Assembly: GCF_000372805.1 (NCBI RefSeq)
Contig: NZ_KB889829.1
Span: forward strand, 180 to 64,179
Direction of reading: 5' to 3'
Origin: Marinobacter gelidimuriae
GTDB lineage: Bacteria; Pseudomonadota; Gammaproteobacteria; Pseudomonadales; Oleiphilaceae
DNA length: 64,000 bases
Shown here: positions 1 through 8,047 of the stretch, piece by piece
How positions within the stretch are numbered: the first letter of the stretch is position 1
Layout: each line of letters opens with the position of its first letter
Program-made: the position numbers and the translations under genes
Notes under the pieces: generated by a model
What the model was told of the DNA's origin: nothing
Databases searched by the model: none
The model's input: only the letters and a program-made list of their open reading frames with translations

Positions 1-6
1 TAGCAC

Positions 7-105
7 ATAACAAGACGTTGAAAACGGAACTAAAACAGTTGGTTAGGTTTCGCTTCGCTACACATTATAACCAACAGTTTTAGTCCGCTTAACGTGGCGT
101 TAGCT
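7..105 (+). repeat. attC-like recombination site 1 of the integron array
   Basis: The segment starts with an inverse core like ATAACAA and ends in GGCGTTAGC. The two halves pair imperfectly: CGGAACTAAAACAGTTGGTTA (minus its last base) on the left matches the complement of TAACCAACAGTTTTAGTCCG on the right, with extra unpaired bases as expected of attC hairpins. The predicted crossover lies between G99 and T100. Integron attC identity is from structure only; no integrase gene is in view. Confidence 0.8.
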
Positions 106-156
106 TTACAGTTGGAAACTTTAGCTACTCAATAACTATTCTCAAGGAGAAGGTAA

Positions 157-402
157 ATGGAAAAAGAACCAAATACTGAAGTGCAAGAGAGTGAGGCAAA
201 AAAGCCAAGTCGTTGGGGATGGATTATTCCAGGGATCATAGGAATGATCTTGGCCAAAACATTGGGGCTGATTGGTGGACTAGTTACCATTGGTTCTTAT
301 TTCTGGCTTCAACCAAAAATTGGCACGCTAGGTTCGATTCTACTATCCGCAGTTTTAGGGGGGGCTTCAGGAATTGGTGCGGCTATGTTGATACTTAATT
401 GA
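157..402 (+). CDS. small two-helix membrane protein, cassette-borne, unknown function
   Basis: An 81-aa protein with a charged N-terminal tail (about residues 1-20, rich in Glu and Lys) followed by two hydrophobic stretches, roughly residues 23-50 and 58-80, both rich in Gly and Ala. It is probably an inner-membrane protein with both helices close together. A good ribosome site (AAGGAGAAGG) precedes the ATG. It is the first gene after an attC-like site and is followed 32 bp later by another gene in the same cassette. I do not recognise the family. Base composition is clearly AT-rich compared with the chromosome after 4.3 kb, as is common for integron cassettes. Confidence 0.7.
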   Translation: MEKEPNTEVQESEAKKPSRWGWIIPGIIGMILAKTLGLIGGLVTIGSYFWLQPKIGTLGSILLSAVLGGASGIGAAMLILN

Positions 403-434
403 ATATAGTAAGTAGACTAAGTTAAGGATTAGCC

Positions 435-1442
435 ATGAAAATTATAATTCGCCAAATTTCAATGATTTTTCTTTTGATTGCATTAACTTCAAATGCATTT
501 GCGGAAATCAAGCTATCAAATGCACTGGCTAAAGATATTGGTCAAGCTTATGGCTTCTACTTAGGTCAAAATTATTCCTTGAGTAAAATTTCCAAGAAAT
601 ATCCATCTATATCAGGGTTGGCGTTCATAGCAGAGAAAGAATTCTCAGCAACTTTCAAATCTTCTATTGACGGTATGGATGCGTTAATGGCGAAATACGC
701 CAAGAACGAATGGGATAAAATAAAGAAACAATTAACCACACAAATTTCTAGTTCTATCAACATTGATAAAATATCAGAAACGCAAGCTCACCAGTTTGTT
801 GAGCTAGTCCGCGAAAGAGTTAAAGGAAATATAGAATCTCCAGTTATTGAGACGCTGCTACTTTTTAAGCCTGGTTATAACAATGATCCAGAGCGTGAAT
901 TTCTTGACGGTTTTAAATATAAGTACTCAACAAATGGTGTTGGAAAAGCAAAGAACGTGGCGTTCTCTATTGAATCCCCAAAAACCTGGGTGGCGAAAGA
1001 AGGTAATCGACCTAATATCGTACAAAAATTTGTTAGTGAGAACGGCAGAGGGCTTGAGTTACTGCTCATCCTAATCAAAGAAGTACCACTTCAGCCCGGA
1101 GAGAAAATAACAGAAAAGGATGTATTGGAAATCTTAAACCCGAAAGACATTCAAGATTTTATACCTGACGGCGGAGTCTATCTTAATAGCGGGAAATTAA
1201 CATTAGAGAGTCTGCCTGGTTTTTGGGTGCATTTCAAAACAAATATGTCGAGGGTGAGGAGTACAGTTGGCATGGAAACGATTATGTATACCATTTTTTA
1301 CGAAAACAAAATGATTCAAATCCAAGGCCAAGTAATGACATCTATAAATGGTGATCCGGCCGATCGAGGTGGGTTTAAAAAATACGAAAAGCTATTTGAT
1401 CTTATGACAAATAGCCTTGTAATTGCCAATATGTATAAATAA
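435..1442 (+). CDS. secreted protein of unknown function, cassette-borne
   Basis: A 335-aa protein with a clear Sec signal peptide: positive start (MKIIIR), hydrophobic core, and a likely cleavage after SNAFA around residue 23. The mature part is hydrophilic and lacks cysteines or recognisable motifs. The start is supported by AAGGATTAGCC before the ATG. It shares its cassette with the upstream 81-aa membrane protein, so the two may work together at the envelope. An attC-like site begins just after the stop. No family recognised. Confidence 0.7.
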   Translation: MKIIIRQISMIFLLIALTSNAFAEIKLSNALAKDIGQAYGFYLGQNYSLSKISKKYPSISGLAFIAEKEFSATFKSSIDGMDALMAKYAKNEWDKIKKQLTTQISSSINIDKISETQAHQFVELVRERVKGNIESPVIETLLLFKPGYNNDPEREFLDGFKYKYSTNGVGKAKNVAFSIESPKTWVAKEGNRPNIVQKFVSENGRGLELLLILIKEVPLQPGEKITEKDVLEILNPKDIQDFIPDGGVYLNSGKLTLESLPGFWVHFKTNMSRVRSTVGMETIMYTIFYENKMIQIQGQVMTSINGDPADRGGFKKYEKLFDLMTNSLVIANMYK

Positions 1443-1546
1443 AAGCTAACAAGTTGCTGCACGCGGATTCCGTAAGCTGTCGCGTTTTTTGTAAAAAAAC
1501 GCAAAAACGCGCGCCAACTTACTCCACCGGTGAGCAAGGCGTTATG
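1443..1546 (+). repeat. attC-like recombination site 2
   Basis: It begins GCTAACAAG and ends AAGGCGTTATG. The outer arms pair as TTGCT-CAC-CGG on the left with the complement of CCGGTGAGCAAG on the right, and the centre holds a second palindrome (CGCGTTTTTTG / CAAAAACGCG). The predicted crossover is between G1541 and T1542. Confidence 0.85.
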
Positions 1547-1563
1547 TTTAAAAGGAGACGGCA

Positions 1564-2559
1564 GTGGAAACATCAATGGAAGAATTGCAACAGCATTATT
1601 CAGGTATGGAAACTTCTGAGCTTACTGAACTGCTTAAATCATCAACATTAACTCAAATAGAAAAACAAGCACTGAAAAAAGAGCTTATATCACGAAACTT
1701 CATCCCAGAAACTTGGATGGACACACCAGATAACATTGATGAAGAGAAAAACATTAAAAATCAAAAAAATGAAAACGACAGCCTTTCCCGATGGTGGATT
1801 CTTTTTCATTTATGGGGAGGGGTTTGTTTAAAGGCTTATTCTGATGTTAGTGGGCTTTCACAACTTTTGCTTGGAAGCCTTAGAGGTTCTGGTCACTCGG
1901 CAGCATCAAGCTACGCAGGAACCGCCGCCATTATTGCAGTTGGTACTGTCGCTCTAGGTTATTTCCTTTCAAAGTTTCTTGTCAACTCGATAAATAGTGG
2001 CAGATTACCAAACAAAGGAAAGCTTATAGTCAAAATATTATTACCTATTGGTTACTTAGCAGGTGCCATTTTCCTTGCTATGGCAACTGCACCGTTATTT
2101 ATTCCTCCAGTTGAAACTTCACAGACATCAGTGCCCAAGTCGCAACCTAAAAAGTCATCCACTATAAAACCAGTCAAGGCTTATACTACAATTCAAAGTG
2201 CAGAGGGGGCAACGGAAGCTGACCTAGATCAAGAGGGTTTAAAGGGGCTTGAAAATTGGATTGTAGAAACGATGCTCAAAAAAGGCAGGAATAACTTTAC
2301 TGCGCTTGGTTATAACCCAAAAGAATTCAAACCAAAATTAGATGCAAATTCGGTATATGTTACTGCCGGAGGAAAGAAGCTTGCCATTGTAAAAATAAAT
2401 ATGGATGACTCAATGCGCTCAGTTACAGTGATGGGTATTATAGGAACTGAACTTCATCGTGTCAGCTGTATACGTAGCTCTAACCACGATATACCTATAT
2501 GGTTAGGACCGTGCGGCGATAAAATTTATGAGGTGTTTGGCGTAAGTGTTCGACCATAA
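1564..2559 (+). CDS. multi-pass membrane protein with periplasmic-type tail, unknown, cassette-borne
   Basis: A 331-aa protein read from GTG (AAGGAGACGGCA lies just before it). Residues 1-70 are hydrophilic, then three hydrophobic segments follow at roughly 76-95, 117-142 and 154-178. After a Pro/Lys/Ser-rich linker (PKSQPKKSS) comes a soluble domain of about 120 residues with three cysteines near the end. The layout suggests a membrane-anchored soluble domain. I do not recognise the family. It is the only gene between two attC-like sites, so it forms a single-gene cassette. Confidence 0.65.
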   Translation: METSMEELQQHYSGMETSELTELLKSSTLTQIEKQALKKELISRNFIPETWMDTPDNIDEEKNIKNQKNENDSLSRWWILFHLWGGVCLKAYSDVSGLSQLLLGSLRGSGHSAASSYAGTAAIIAVGTVALGYFLSKFLVNSINSGRLPNKGKLIVKILLPIGYLAGAIFLAMATAPLFIPPVETSQTSVPKSQPKKSSTIKPVKAYTTIQSAEGATEADLDQEGLKGLENWIVETMLKKGRNNFTALGYNPKEFKPKLDANSVYVTAGGKKLAIVKINMDDSMRSVTVMGIIGTELHRVSCIRSSNHDIPIWLGPCGDKIYEVFGVSVRP

Positions 2560-2560
2560 A

Positions 2561-2656
2561 ACATAACAATTAAAATGTACTCGGAAAGTCAAAAGCTACA
2601 CTCCTCGTACCTCGTCGCTACGCTTTTGCCTTCCGGTAATTTTGGCGTTATACGAA
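2561..2656 (+). repeat. attC-like recombination site 3
   Basis: It begins CATAACAATT and ends TTTGGCGTTATAC. The left arm (AAAATGTACTCGGAA then CAAAAGC) pairs with the complement of the right arm (GCTTTTGCCTTCCGGTAATTTT). The predicted crossover is between G2647 and T2648. Confidence 0.85.
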
Positions 2657-2665
2657 ACGTTCGTC

Positions 2666-2693
2666 TTGACGTACGTACCCAAAGGCGTACACT
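2666..2693 (+). promoter_or_regulatory. promoter of the toxin-antitoxin cassette with internal palindrome
   Basis: TTGACG and TACACT are spaced by 16 bp. The spacer contains GTACGTAC and a further GCGTAC, giving partly symmetric sequence across the promoter, as expected of an autoregulated antitoxin operator. A private promoter lets this cassette be expressed far from the integron promoter. Confidence 0.55.
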
Positions 2694-2724
2694 GGTGAAA
2701 AGTTGAACACATCAGAGGTGCTTC

Positions 2725-2967
2725 ATGACCGGAATTACAGCAACTGAGGCGCGCAGCAACCTTTATCGGTTGATTGACGAAACTGCCGAGTCCCACCAAC
2801 CAATCATCATCATGGGCAAACGGAACAAAGCCGTCTTGGTTTCCGAGGAAGATTGGTCTGCAATTCAGGAAACGCTTTACCTGCTATCTGTACCAAGTAT
2901 GCGCGAGTCTATTCGAGAGGGAATGGATACCCCTGTGGATCAGTGCGATGAGGAGCTGAACTGGTGA
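2725..2967 (+). CDS. yefM: YefM/Phd-family antitoxin
   Basis: An 80-aa protein that starts MTGITATEARSNLYRLIDE, the usual N-terminal DNA-binding segment of YefM/Phd antitoxins, with the conserved GKRNKAVLVSEEDW element at residues 32-45. The acidic C-terminus would wrap the toxin. It should bind its own promoter and neutralise the downstream YoeB-like toxin. Its stop overlaps the toxin start by four bases, so the pair is translationally coupled. It sits in its own integron cassette. Confidence 0.92.
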   Translation: MTGITATEARSNLYRLIDETAESHQPIIIMGKRNKAVLVSEEDWSAIQETLYLLSVPSMRESIREGMDTPVDQCDEELNW

Positions 2968-3227
2968 CATGGAAGTTGGTTTACACCAAACAGGCCCAAA
3001 AAGATGCAAAGAAGTTAGCCTCTAGCAGCCTCAAGCCAAAAGCTCAGGAATTGTTGGCGCTGATTGCGGAAGATCCGTATAGGAGGCCGCCGCCGTTTGA
3101 AAAGCTCATTGGTGATCTTGCTGGAGCATACTCTCGCCGCATCAATATCCAGCATCGTGTTGTTTACCAAGTGCTCGAAGACGAACGAGTGGTAAAAGTT
3201 CTCCGGCTCTGGAGTCACTACGAATAA
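2964..3227 (+). CDS. yoeB: YoeB-family mRNA interferase toxin
   Basis: An 87-aa basic protein of the RelE/YoeB superfamily. Family features visible are MTWKLVYTKQAQKDAKKL at the start, the PPPFEKLIGDLAGAYSRRI core, the conserved Arg of HRVVYQV and the C-terminal SHYE with the catalytic-type His. YoeB toxins cut mRNA at the ribosomal A site. Translation is coupled to the antitoxin. The length is normal and the gene looks intact. Confidence 0.93.
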   Translation: MTWKLVYTKQAQKDAKKLASSSLKPKAQELLALIAEDPYRRPPPFEKLIGDLAGAYSRRINIQHRVVYQVLEDERVVKVLRLWSHYE

Positions 3228-3305
3228 TGCATAACCAGCCGCTGTTGTCGGACCATTTTTCCACCGCTTTGCGGCTCCAAAATTGCCGCAAAGCTTCGCG
3301 TTAAG
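3228..3305 (+). repeat. attC-like recombination site 4 with an internal perfect hairpin
   Basis: GCATAACCAG on the left and TTCGCGTTAAG on the right fit attC ends (crossover predicted between G3300 and T3301). The outer arms pair less well than in the other sites. Inside is a perfect 10-bp inverted repeat, GCTTTGCGGC at 3266-3275 and GCCGCAAAGC at 3285-3294. Confidence 0.6.
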
Positions 3306-3325
3306 AGCTAAAGTCGTATGGCAAT

Positions 3326-3667
3326 ATGGTCATTGTAGATGATCTGTCTGTTCAGCTAGTGAAAACCGAAAACGATAACTATTACCTACGTGTTCATAAC
3401 TACTATCAAAAAGATTGGAAATATTTAGAGAGCATTACGACCCTAGGCAAAGAAACTATTGCGCTCCAAGAAGTAGACCGCAATGTGAGTACATGCACGC
3501 AAATGGCGTGTAATCATACTGAGATTGGATTTGCTCCGTTGTCTAGAACGAGGCATCTAGCAGGAATGAATGACTTCAAGGTTAGAATAAACGGCCGTAG
3601 GCATGGCAGTATGGTAGTTGTGATACCCAAACCTTACATACAGGCATTTATGGAGAGAGCTGAGTAG
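3326..3667 (+). CDS. hypothetical protein of the last cassette
   Basis: A 113-aa soluble protein with no signal peptide or membrane segment, and several Tyr/Asn-rich turns near the N-terminus (NYYLRVHNYY). I recognise no family. It follows the fourth attC-like site on the same strand and no clear attC follows it, so it is probably the final cassette or one whose attC was lost. A short inverted GCCC/GGGC lies just downstream near 3692-3713. Confidence 0.55.
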   Translation: MVIVDDLSVQLVKTENDNYYLRVHNYYQKDWKYLESITTLGKETIALQEVDRNVSTCTQMACNHTEIGFAPLSRTRHLAGMNDFKVRINGRRHGSMVVVIPKPYIQAFMERAE

Positions 3668-3921
3668 GTTCTTGATATGCCAAAAAACAACGCCCTGAAG
3701 CACGAAAAAAGGGCTAATTAACGACCCGCGCGAACCCGGTGGCCGCTTGCTCTTGCTTTGGAGAGTCTTCAGTCGGAGCCAGCTTCCCGATCGGGATGCT
3801 AATCACCGATTTGCTGACAGCCTTGATCACTGAATGCGTATTCGCAGTTGTGGTAAAATAAAATCTTCCAAAAGACTGTTTTGATCCAGTGCTGAATTCA
3901 CCTAAGACTAGGGGTTATATT
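3668..3921. other. array-to-chromosome junction, no clear gene
   Basis: The stretch between the last cassette gene and yehS. On the minus strand about 3721-3862 stays open for some 46 codons (it reads VSKSVISIPIGKLAP in part and stops at TAA) but has no good start or ribosome site. It may be the end of a lost gene. The composition changes here from AT-rich to chromosome-like. Confidence 0.4.
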
Positions 3922-4392
3922 TTGACCAATAACGATGTTTTGCGCCGTGTACGTTATATCTTTGATTTGAATGACAGCACCACGATTGAAATTTTTGCTT
4001 TGGCTGATTTTACCGTAACCGAAGAGCAAGTTTCTGCCTGGCTGAAAAAGGAAGAAGACGATACTTTTCTGAAGCTTAATGACACGGCATTAGCTGTTTT
4101 TCTTAATGGCTTTATTATTTATAAGCGTGGTAAACGCGATGGCGAGCAGCCAGAGCCAGAAACGCAGTTGACCAATAATATTGTATTCCAGAAACTGCGA
4201 ATTGCTTTAAATTTAAAGGCTGATGATATTTTGGCCATTTTTCAGTTGGTAGAATTTCAATTAAGTAACCATGAATTAAGTGCGATTTTCCGTAAGCCAG
4301 GTAATAAGAATTACCGAGAGTGTAAGGATCAAATGCTTCGAAACTTTTTACTAGGCTTGCAGCGCCAGGTACGGCCAAACCATGACGTCTGA
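3922..4392 (+). CDS. yehS: DUF1456 (YehS-like) protein
   Basis: A 156-aa protein made of two repeats of the DUF1456 helical unit: NNDVLRRVRYIFDLND near the start and NNIVFQKLRIALNLK about 85 residues later, each followed by an xWLK/FRK and xFLxG element. Members are cytosolic and of unknown function. I place the start at TTG 3922 because AGGGG lies seven bases before it and homologues begin MTNND. A GTG at 3889 would add 11 unrelated residues. Its end overlaps the next gene by 11 bp. Confidence 0.85.
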   Translation: MTNNDVLRRVRYIFDLNDSTTIEIFALADFTVTEEQVSAWLKKEEDDTFLKLNDTALAVFLNGFIIYKRGKRDGEQPEPETQLTNNIVFQKLRIALNLKADDILAIFQLVEFQLSNHELSAIFRKPGNKNYRECKDQMLRNFLLGLQRQVRPNHDV

Positions 4393-5173
4393 ATCGGATT
4401 CCCTGCTGTTAGTCGATAATACGGACGGCGTAACCACGCTGACGCTGAACAATCCGGCCGGTCGCAACAGTTTGTCGATGGCGATGCTTCAGGCGCTGCA
4501 TGACCAGTTGGTGATATTGGCCGATGACGCCGCCACGCGGGTTGTGGTTTTGGCGGCCAGTGGCAAGGTGTTTTGTGCCGGTCACGATTTGAAAGAGGTG
4601 CAGGGTCAGCTCGGCAGCACGCCGTTTATGCTGTCGCTGTTTGAGTTGTGCAGCAAGGTGATGCAGCAGATTGTGAATTTGCCGAAACCGGTGATCGCCC
4701 GAGTTGATGGCGTAGCCACAGCGGCCGGCTGCCAGCTTGTGGCCAGTTGTGACCTGGCGGTGGCCGGTGAGACGGCGCGTTTCGCGACGCCCGGGGTGAA
4801 TATCGGTTTGTTCTGTTCCACGCCAATGGTGGCGCTGTCCCGTAATGTATCACCCAAACACGCCATGGAAATGTTGCTCACCGGCGAGATGATCAGTGCT
4901 GCCCGGGCCGAGCAGATCGGGCTGGTGAATCGGGTGGTTGCCGATAGCGAGCTGGAGAATGCGGTTGCGCAGTTGGCGAGTACAATCGCCAGTAAATCTG
5001 GCCACACTCTGAAAATTGGCAAACAGGCGTTTTACCGTCAGCTGGAAATGCCCCTGCACGAAGCCTATACCTACACTTCGCAGGTGATGGCGAAGAACCT
5101 GGAAGCTGAGGATGCGGAAGAGGGGATTTGCGCATTTCTGGCGAAGCGGCCGGCTAAGTGGCAGGATCGCTAA
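4382..5173 (+). CDS. enoyl-CoA hydratase/isomerase family protein
   Basis: A 263-aa crotonase-fold protein. The oxyanion-hole segments are visible: FCAGHDLKE near residue 63-71 and AAGCQLVASCDLAV near residue 113-126, followed by FATPGVNIGLFCSTP. The FCAGHDLKE and IGLFCST patterns resemble the ECHDC3-like subgroup. The usual second catalytic glutamate of true hydratases is not obvious, so the exact acyl-CoA reaction is uncertain. It starts inside the end of yehS and ends tail to tail with the DUF192 gene, overlapping its stop. Confidence 0.85.
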   Translation: MTSESDSLLLVDNTDGVTTLTLNNPAGRNSLSMAMLQALHDQLVILADDAATRVVVLAASGKVFCAGHDLKEVQGQLGSTPFMLSLFELCSKVMQQIVNLPKPVIARVDGVATAAGCQLVASCDLAVAGETARFATPGVNIGLFCSTPMVALSRNVSPKHAMEMLLTGEMISAARAEQIGLVNRVVADSELENAVAQLASTIASKSGHTLKIGKQAFYRQLEMPLHEAYTYTSQVMAKNLEAEDAEEGICAFLAKRPAKWQDR

Positions 5174-5682
5174 GATTCATTGGCGCAAAGCGCCGGAGCT
5201 GTCTGTAAGCGATCGCCCAGAGTTAATTGATAACGGCTAAAAAATCCGGCGTTCATCTCTATAGCCTGGACAAATTCGGCGCCCGCCGGGTAGGTCGGGC
5301 AGTTGAACGCCGCAACAGATTCGCAAGGCTCCATCCGATTAATGGCCACAATGCTGCCTTGCGCGTTTACATAGGCAATGTCTAACGCTATCAGCGTGTT
5401 GCGCATCCAGAAGCTGTTTTCGGCAGGCTGAAGGCTGCCGTAGTCAAACAGCATGCCGCTGCGTTCTTCCAGTTTTTCCCGTCCCATCAGGCCGATGCGC
5501 CGCTGTTCTGCTGTTTCGGCCCATTCCAGGCTAACAGAAACGCTCTGTTCTTCACCCACAAAGCACGCTGCTTGCGCCGGCAACACCTGGGACTCAAGGG
5601 CCCGGGCGCCAGTGGTGCAGGCTGCCATCAGCAGCGATGTGCTCAGGGCGATGACCCTTGGCTTCAACGCTACCAGGTTCAT
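5170..5682 (-). CDS. DUF192 lipoprotein
   Basis: A 170-aa protein with an N-terminal signal ending in a lipobox (LLMAAC, about residues 17-22), so it is probably a lipoprotein. The body is DUF192: [19 protein letters not shown] and [21 protein letters not shown], then [12 protein letters not shown] and a terminal [20 protein letters not shown]. Function is unknown. The start overlaps the stop of the ABC permease gene by four bases (ATGA), so it is cotranslated with the exporter operon. Confidence 0.85.
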   Translation of the reverse strand: MNLVALKPRVIALSTSLLMAACTTGARALESQVLPAQAACFVGEEQSVSVSLEWAETAEQRRIGLMGREKLEERSGMLFDYGSLQPAENSFWMRNTLIALDIAYVNAQGSIVAINRMEPCESVAAFNCPTYPAGAEFVQAIEMNAGFFSRYQLTLGDRLQTAPALCANES

Positions 5683-6440
5683 GGGCGCAGCTTATATCCG
5701 GTTTTGAAAATCCAACTGATGGTCACCAAGCAGGCGGTCAGAAAACCCAGTGTCATAAGCAGGCTAATGCCAATGTGGACGTCAGACACGCCGAAAAATG
5801 CCCAGCGAAATCCACTGATCAGGTACACCACGGGATTGAACAGGCTGATGGTTTGCCAGACCTCTGGCAGCATGTCGATGGAATAAAAGGTGCCGCCCAA
5901 AAATACCAGTGGAGTCACAATCATCATCGGAACAACTTGTAGCTTTTCGAAATTGTCAGCCCAAATGCCAATAATAAAGCCGAACAGGCTGAAGGTGACG
6001 GAGGTTAGTACCAGAAAAGACACCATCCAGAACGGGTGCAAAATGCTGTAATCCACAAAAAACTTCGATGTAGCCAGGATGATTAACCCCAGTATCACCG
6101 ATTTTGTGGCCGCAGCACCTACGTAACCCAGTATCACCTCGATATAGGATATAGGCGCCGACAGCACCTCGTAGACGGTGCCTGAAAATTTTGGCATGTA
6201 GATGCCGAAAGATGCGTTGGAAATGCTGTGCATCAGCAGTGACAGCATTACCAACCCGGGGATGATGAATGCGCCATAGGGCACATCGCCAATATCGCCC
6301 ATGCGAGCGCCTATGGCCGAACCGAAAACCACGAAATACAAGCACGTGGAAATCACCGGCGAGAGTATGCTTTGCATAAGGGTCCGCTTCATGCGGGCCA
6401 TTTCAAATTTGTAGATGGCGCTTACGCCGTAAAAATTCAT
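5679..6440 (-). CDS. ABC-2 type exporter permease (YadH-like)
   Basis: A 253-aa membrane protein with six hydrophobic segments, of the ABC-2 transporter family. It begins [20 protein letters not shown], and GGAG lies 6-10 bases before this ATG at 6440. An upstream in-frame extension lacks a ribosome site and was not used. The [20 protein letters not shown] segment matches YadH and similar permeases. It pairs with the ATPase gene just upstream; the substrate is not known. Confidence 0.88.
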   Translation of the reverse strand: MNFYGVSAIYKFEMARMKRTLMQSILSPVISTCLYFVVFGSAIGARMGDIGDVPYGAFIIPGLVMLSLLMHSISNASFGIYMPKFSGTVYEVLSAPISYIEVILGYVGAAATKSVILGLIILATSKFFVDYSILHPFWMVSFLVLTSVTFSLFGFIIGIWADNFEKLQVVPMMIVTPLVFLGGTFYSIDMLPEVWQTISLFNPVVYLISGFRWAFFGVSDVHIGISLLMTLGFLTACLVTISWIFKTGYKLRP

Positions 6441-6459
6441 ACCGTTCTCCGTAGGGTGT

Positions 6460-7380
6460 TTATTGGCGCACCAGCCCAACAAATATGTCTTCGAGGGAGC
6501 TTTCCCGGGTTTTCAAGTCGCGGTATTCAATGCCAAGGTCGCCCAGGGTTCTCAGCAGGCGAGCAATACCGGTCTGCTCGTGTTGGGCATTGAAGGTGTA
6601 AATCAGTTCATGGCCGGACTCTGACAGCTCCAGGGATTCCGCAGCCAATTCGGGGGGTAAGAACTCGAGTTTGTTCTGCAATTGTAGGCGCAGTTCTTTT
6701 TTCCCCAACTTGTTCATCAGCCGGTTTTTGTCTTCCACCAGTATGATTTCACCCTGGCGGATAACCCCGATACGATCCGCCATTTCCTCGGCTTCTTCAA
6801 TGTAGTGGGTGGTCAGAATGATGGTGACGCCACTTTCCCGCAGTTGGCGCACCAGCGCCCACATATCCCGGCGCAGTTCTACGTCTACACCGGCGGTGGG
6901 TTCGTCCAGAAACAGGATGCGTGGCTCGTGAGACAGGGCTTTGGCAATCATCACTCGGCGCTTCATGCCGCCAGACAACGTCATTATGTGGTTGTTGCGT
7001 TTGTCCCACAGCGATAGTGCCTTCAATATTTTTTCAATGTGAGCCGGGTTTGCCGGTTTACCGAACAATCCTCGGCTGAAGGATACAGCGGCCCAAACGG
7101 TTTCAAACGAATCGGTGGCGAGTTCTTGCGGCACCAGACCTATGGCTTGCCGAGCCTTGCGGTAGTCGCGGATGATATCGTTACCCGCCGCCAGAACCTG
7201 ACCCGACGACATATTCACCAGCCCGCAAATAATACTGATCAGCGTGGTTTTGCCCGCGCCGTTGGGGCCTAATAGCGCAAAAATTTCGCCGCGGCTGATG
7301 TCCAGATTGATGTCTTTCAGGGCCTGAAAGCCGTCATCGTAGGATTTGTTGAGATTTTTTACGGAAATTTCCGGTTGCAC
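6460..7380 (-). CDS. ABC transporter ATP-binding protein (YadG-like)
   Basis: A 306-aa ATPase. Walker A is GPNGAGKTT, the signature is LSGGMKRR, Walker B is [12 protein letters not shown] and the H-loop is [13 protein letters not shown]-terminal 80-residue extension is typical of the YadG/CcmA-type group. I start it at GTG 7380 ([14 protein letters not shown]) because AGGA lies at the right distance. The open frame runs further upstream only through a repeat array. It is followed by the permease 19 bp later. Confidence 0.9.
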   Translation of the reverse strand: MQPEISVKNLNKSYDDGFQALKDINLDISRGEIFALLGPNGAGKTTLISIICGLVNMSSGQVLAAGNDIIRDYRKARQAIGLVPQELATDSFETVWAAVSFSRGLFGKPANPAHIEKILKALSLWDKRNNHIMTLSGGMKRRVMIAKALSHEPRILFLDEPTAGVDVELRRDMWALVRQLRESGVTIILTTHYIEEAEEMADRIGVIRQGEIILVEDKNRLMNKLGKKELRLQLQNKLEFLPPELAAESLELSESGHELIYTFNAQHEQTGIARLLRTLGDLGIEYRDLKTRESSLEDIFVGLVRQ

Positions 7381-7388
7381 GGCATTAT

Positions 7389-7467
7389 CCTGTTTTAAAA
7401 AAAAGTAAACACTGGCCTGTTTTAAAAAAAGTAAACGATGGTCTTTTTTCAAATAGGTAAACACTGG
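7389..7467. repeat. three tandem 26-27 bp direct repeats before the exporter operon
   Basis: Copies lie at 7389-7415, 7416-7441 and 7442-7467. Copies 1 and 2 read CCTGTTTTAAAAAAA then GTAAACRMTGG; copy 3 is more divergent but ends GGTAAACACTGG. They lie directly upstream of the ATPase start on the minus strand. Evenly spaced copies in a promoter suggest an operator array for an unknown repressor. Confidence 0.8.
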
Positions 7468-7576
7468 CTGGAACGATAGCAAGCGATCATCGATTTTGCG
7501 CCTTCGGTCGCTTTAGAAACCTTTGAATGGGCGGCAGAACTGTCCATAATGCCGATTTCCCCAGCAAGGTGTGCCA

Positions 7577-8047
7577 ATGATACGTGGGATAAAGGTTTCG
7601 AGTTTGAAAATAGGGCTGATTATCGTATTGATTGCCGTCGCTGTTCTGGCGCTGCGCTGGCTGGATAGCTCGAATAGCGAAAAGACCGGGCAGCAGACCA
7701 GCACCTGTAACCTGCAAAAGAGCGACTGTGACTGGCCACAACAGGGCCAGAACTGGCGGGTCAGCCTGTCTGACATCACCAAGAATAACGACACCGAGAA
7801 CAATTACCGCCTCGATATTGTTGCCCCGGGGGCGCCTCAGCCGCTGTTAGTGGTGTTGCGCGGCGAGTCTATGTACATGGGCGAATACCCGGTGCCGCTG
7901 GCGCGCAACGGCAATGACTATTACGCTGAATTTTCCGCGCCTTTTTGTACCACCGGCGACGCTATGAATTGGCGCGTAGACTTGCAAAAAGGCATGACGC
8001 CGCTGGCCGATCAACCGCCGTTCAGGATGGTGTTTCAGGCCGACTGA
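7577..8047 (+). CDS. membrane-anchored protein of unknown function
   Basis: A 156-aa protein. After a short basic start it has one transmembrane segment (about residues 11-28, IGLIIVLIAVAVLALRWL), then a periplasmic-type domain with three Cys and the sequence CNLQKSDCDWPQ near residue 44. It lacks a lipobox. AAGGTG lies just before ATG 7577; a GTG six bases earlier is possible. The gene runs opposite to the ABC operon and its end overlaps the end of selD by 13 bp. Family not recognised. Confidence 0.7.
   Translation: MIRGIKVSSLKIGLIIVLIAVAVLALRWLDSSNSEKTGQQTSTCNLQKSDCDWPQQGQNWRVSLSDITKNNDTENNYRLDIVAPGAPQPLLVVLRGESMYMGEYPVPLARNGNDYYAEFSAPFCTTGDAMNWRVDLQKGMTPLADQPPFRMVFQAD

Noticed and set aside
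1-3667. CRISPR array suggested by repeated palindromes
   Set aside because: The repeats differ in sequence, are 600-1400 bp apart and frame genes; they fit attC sites.
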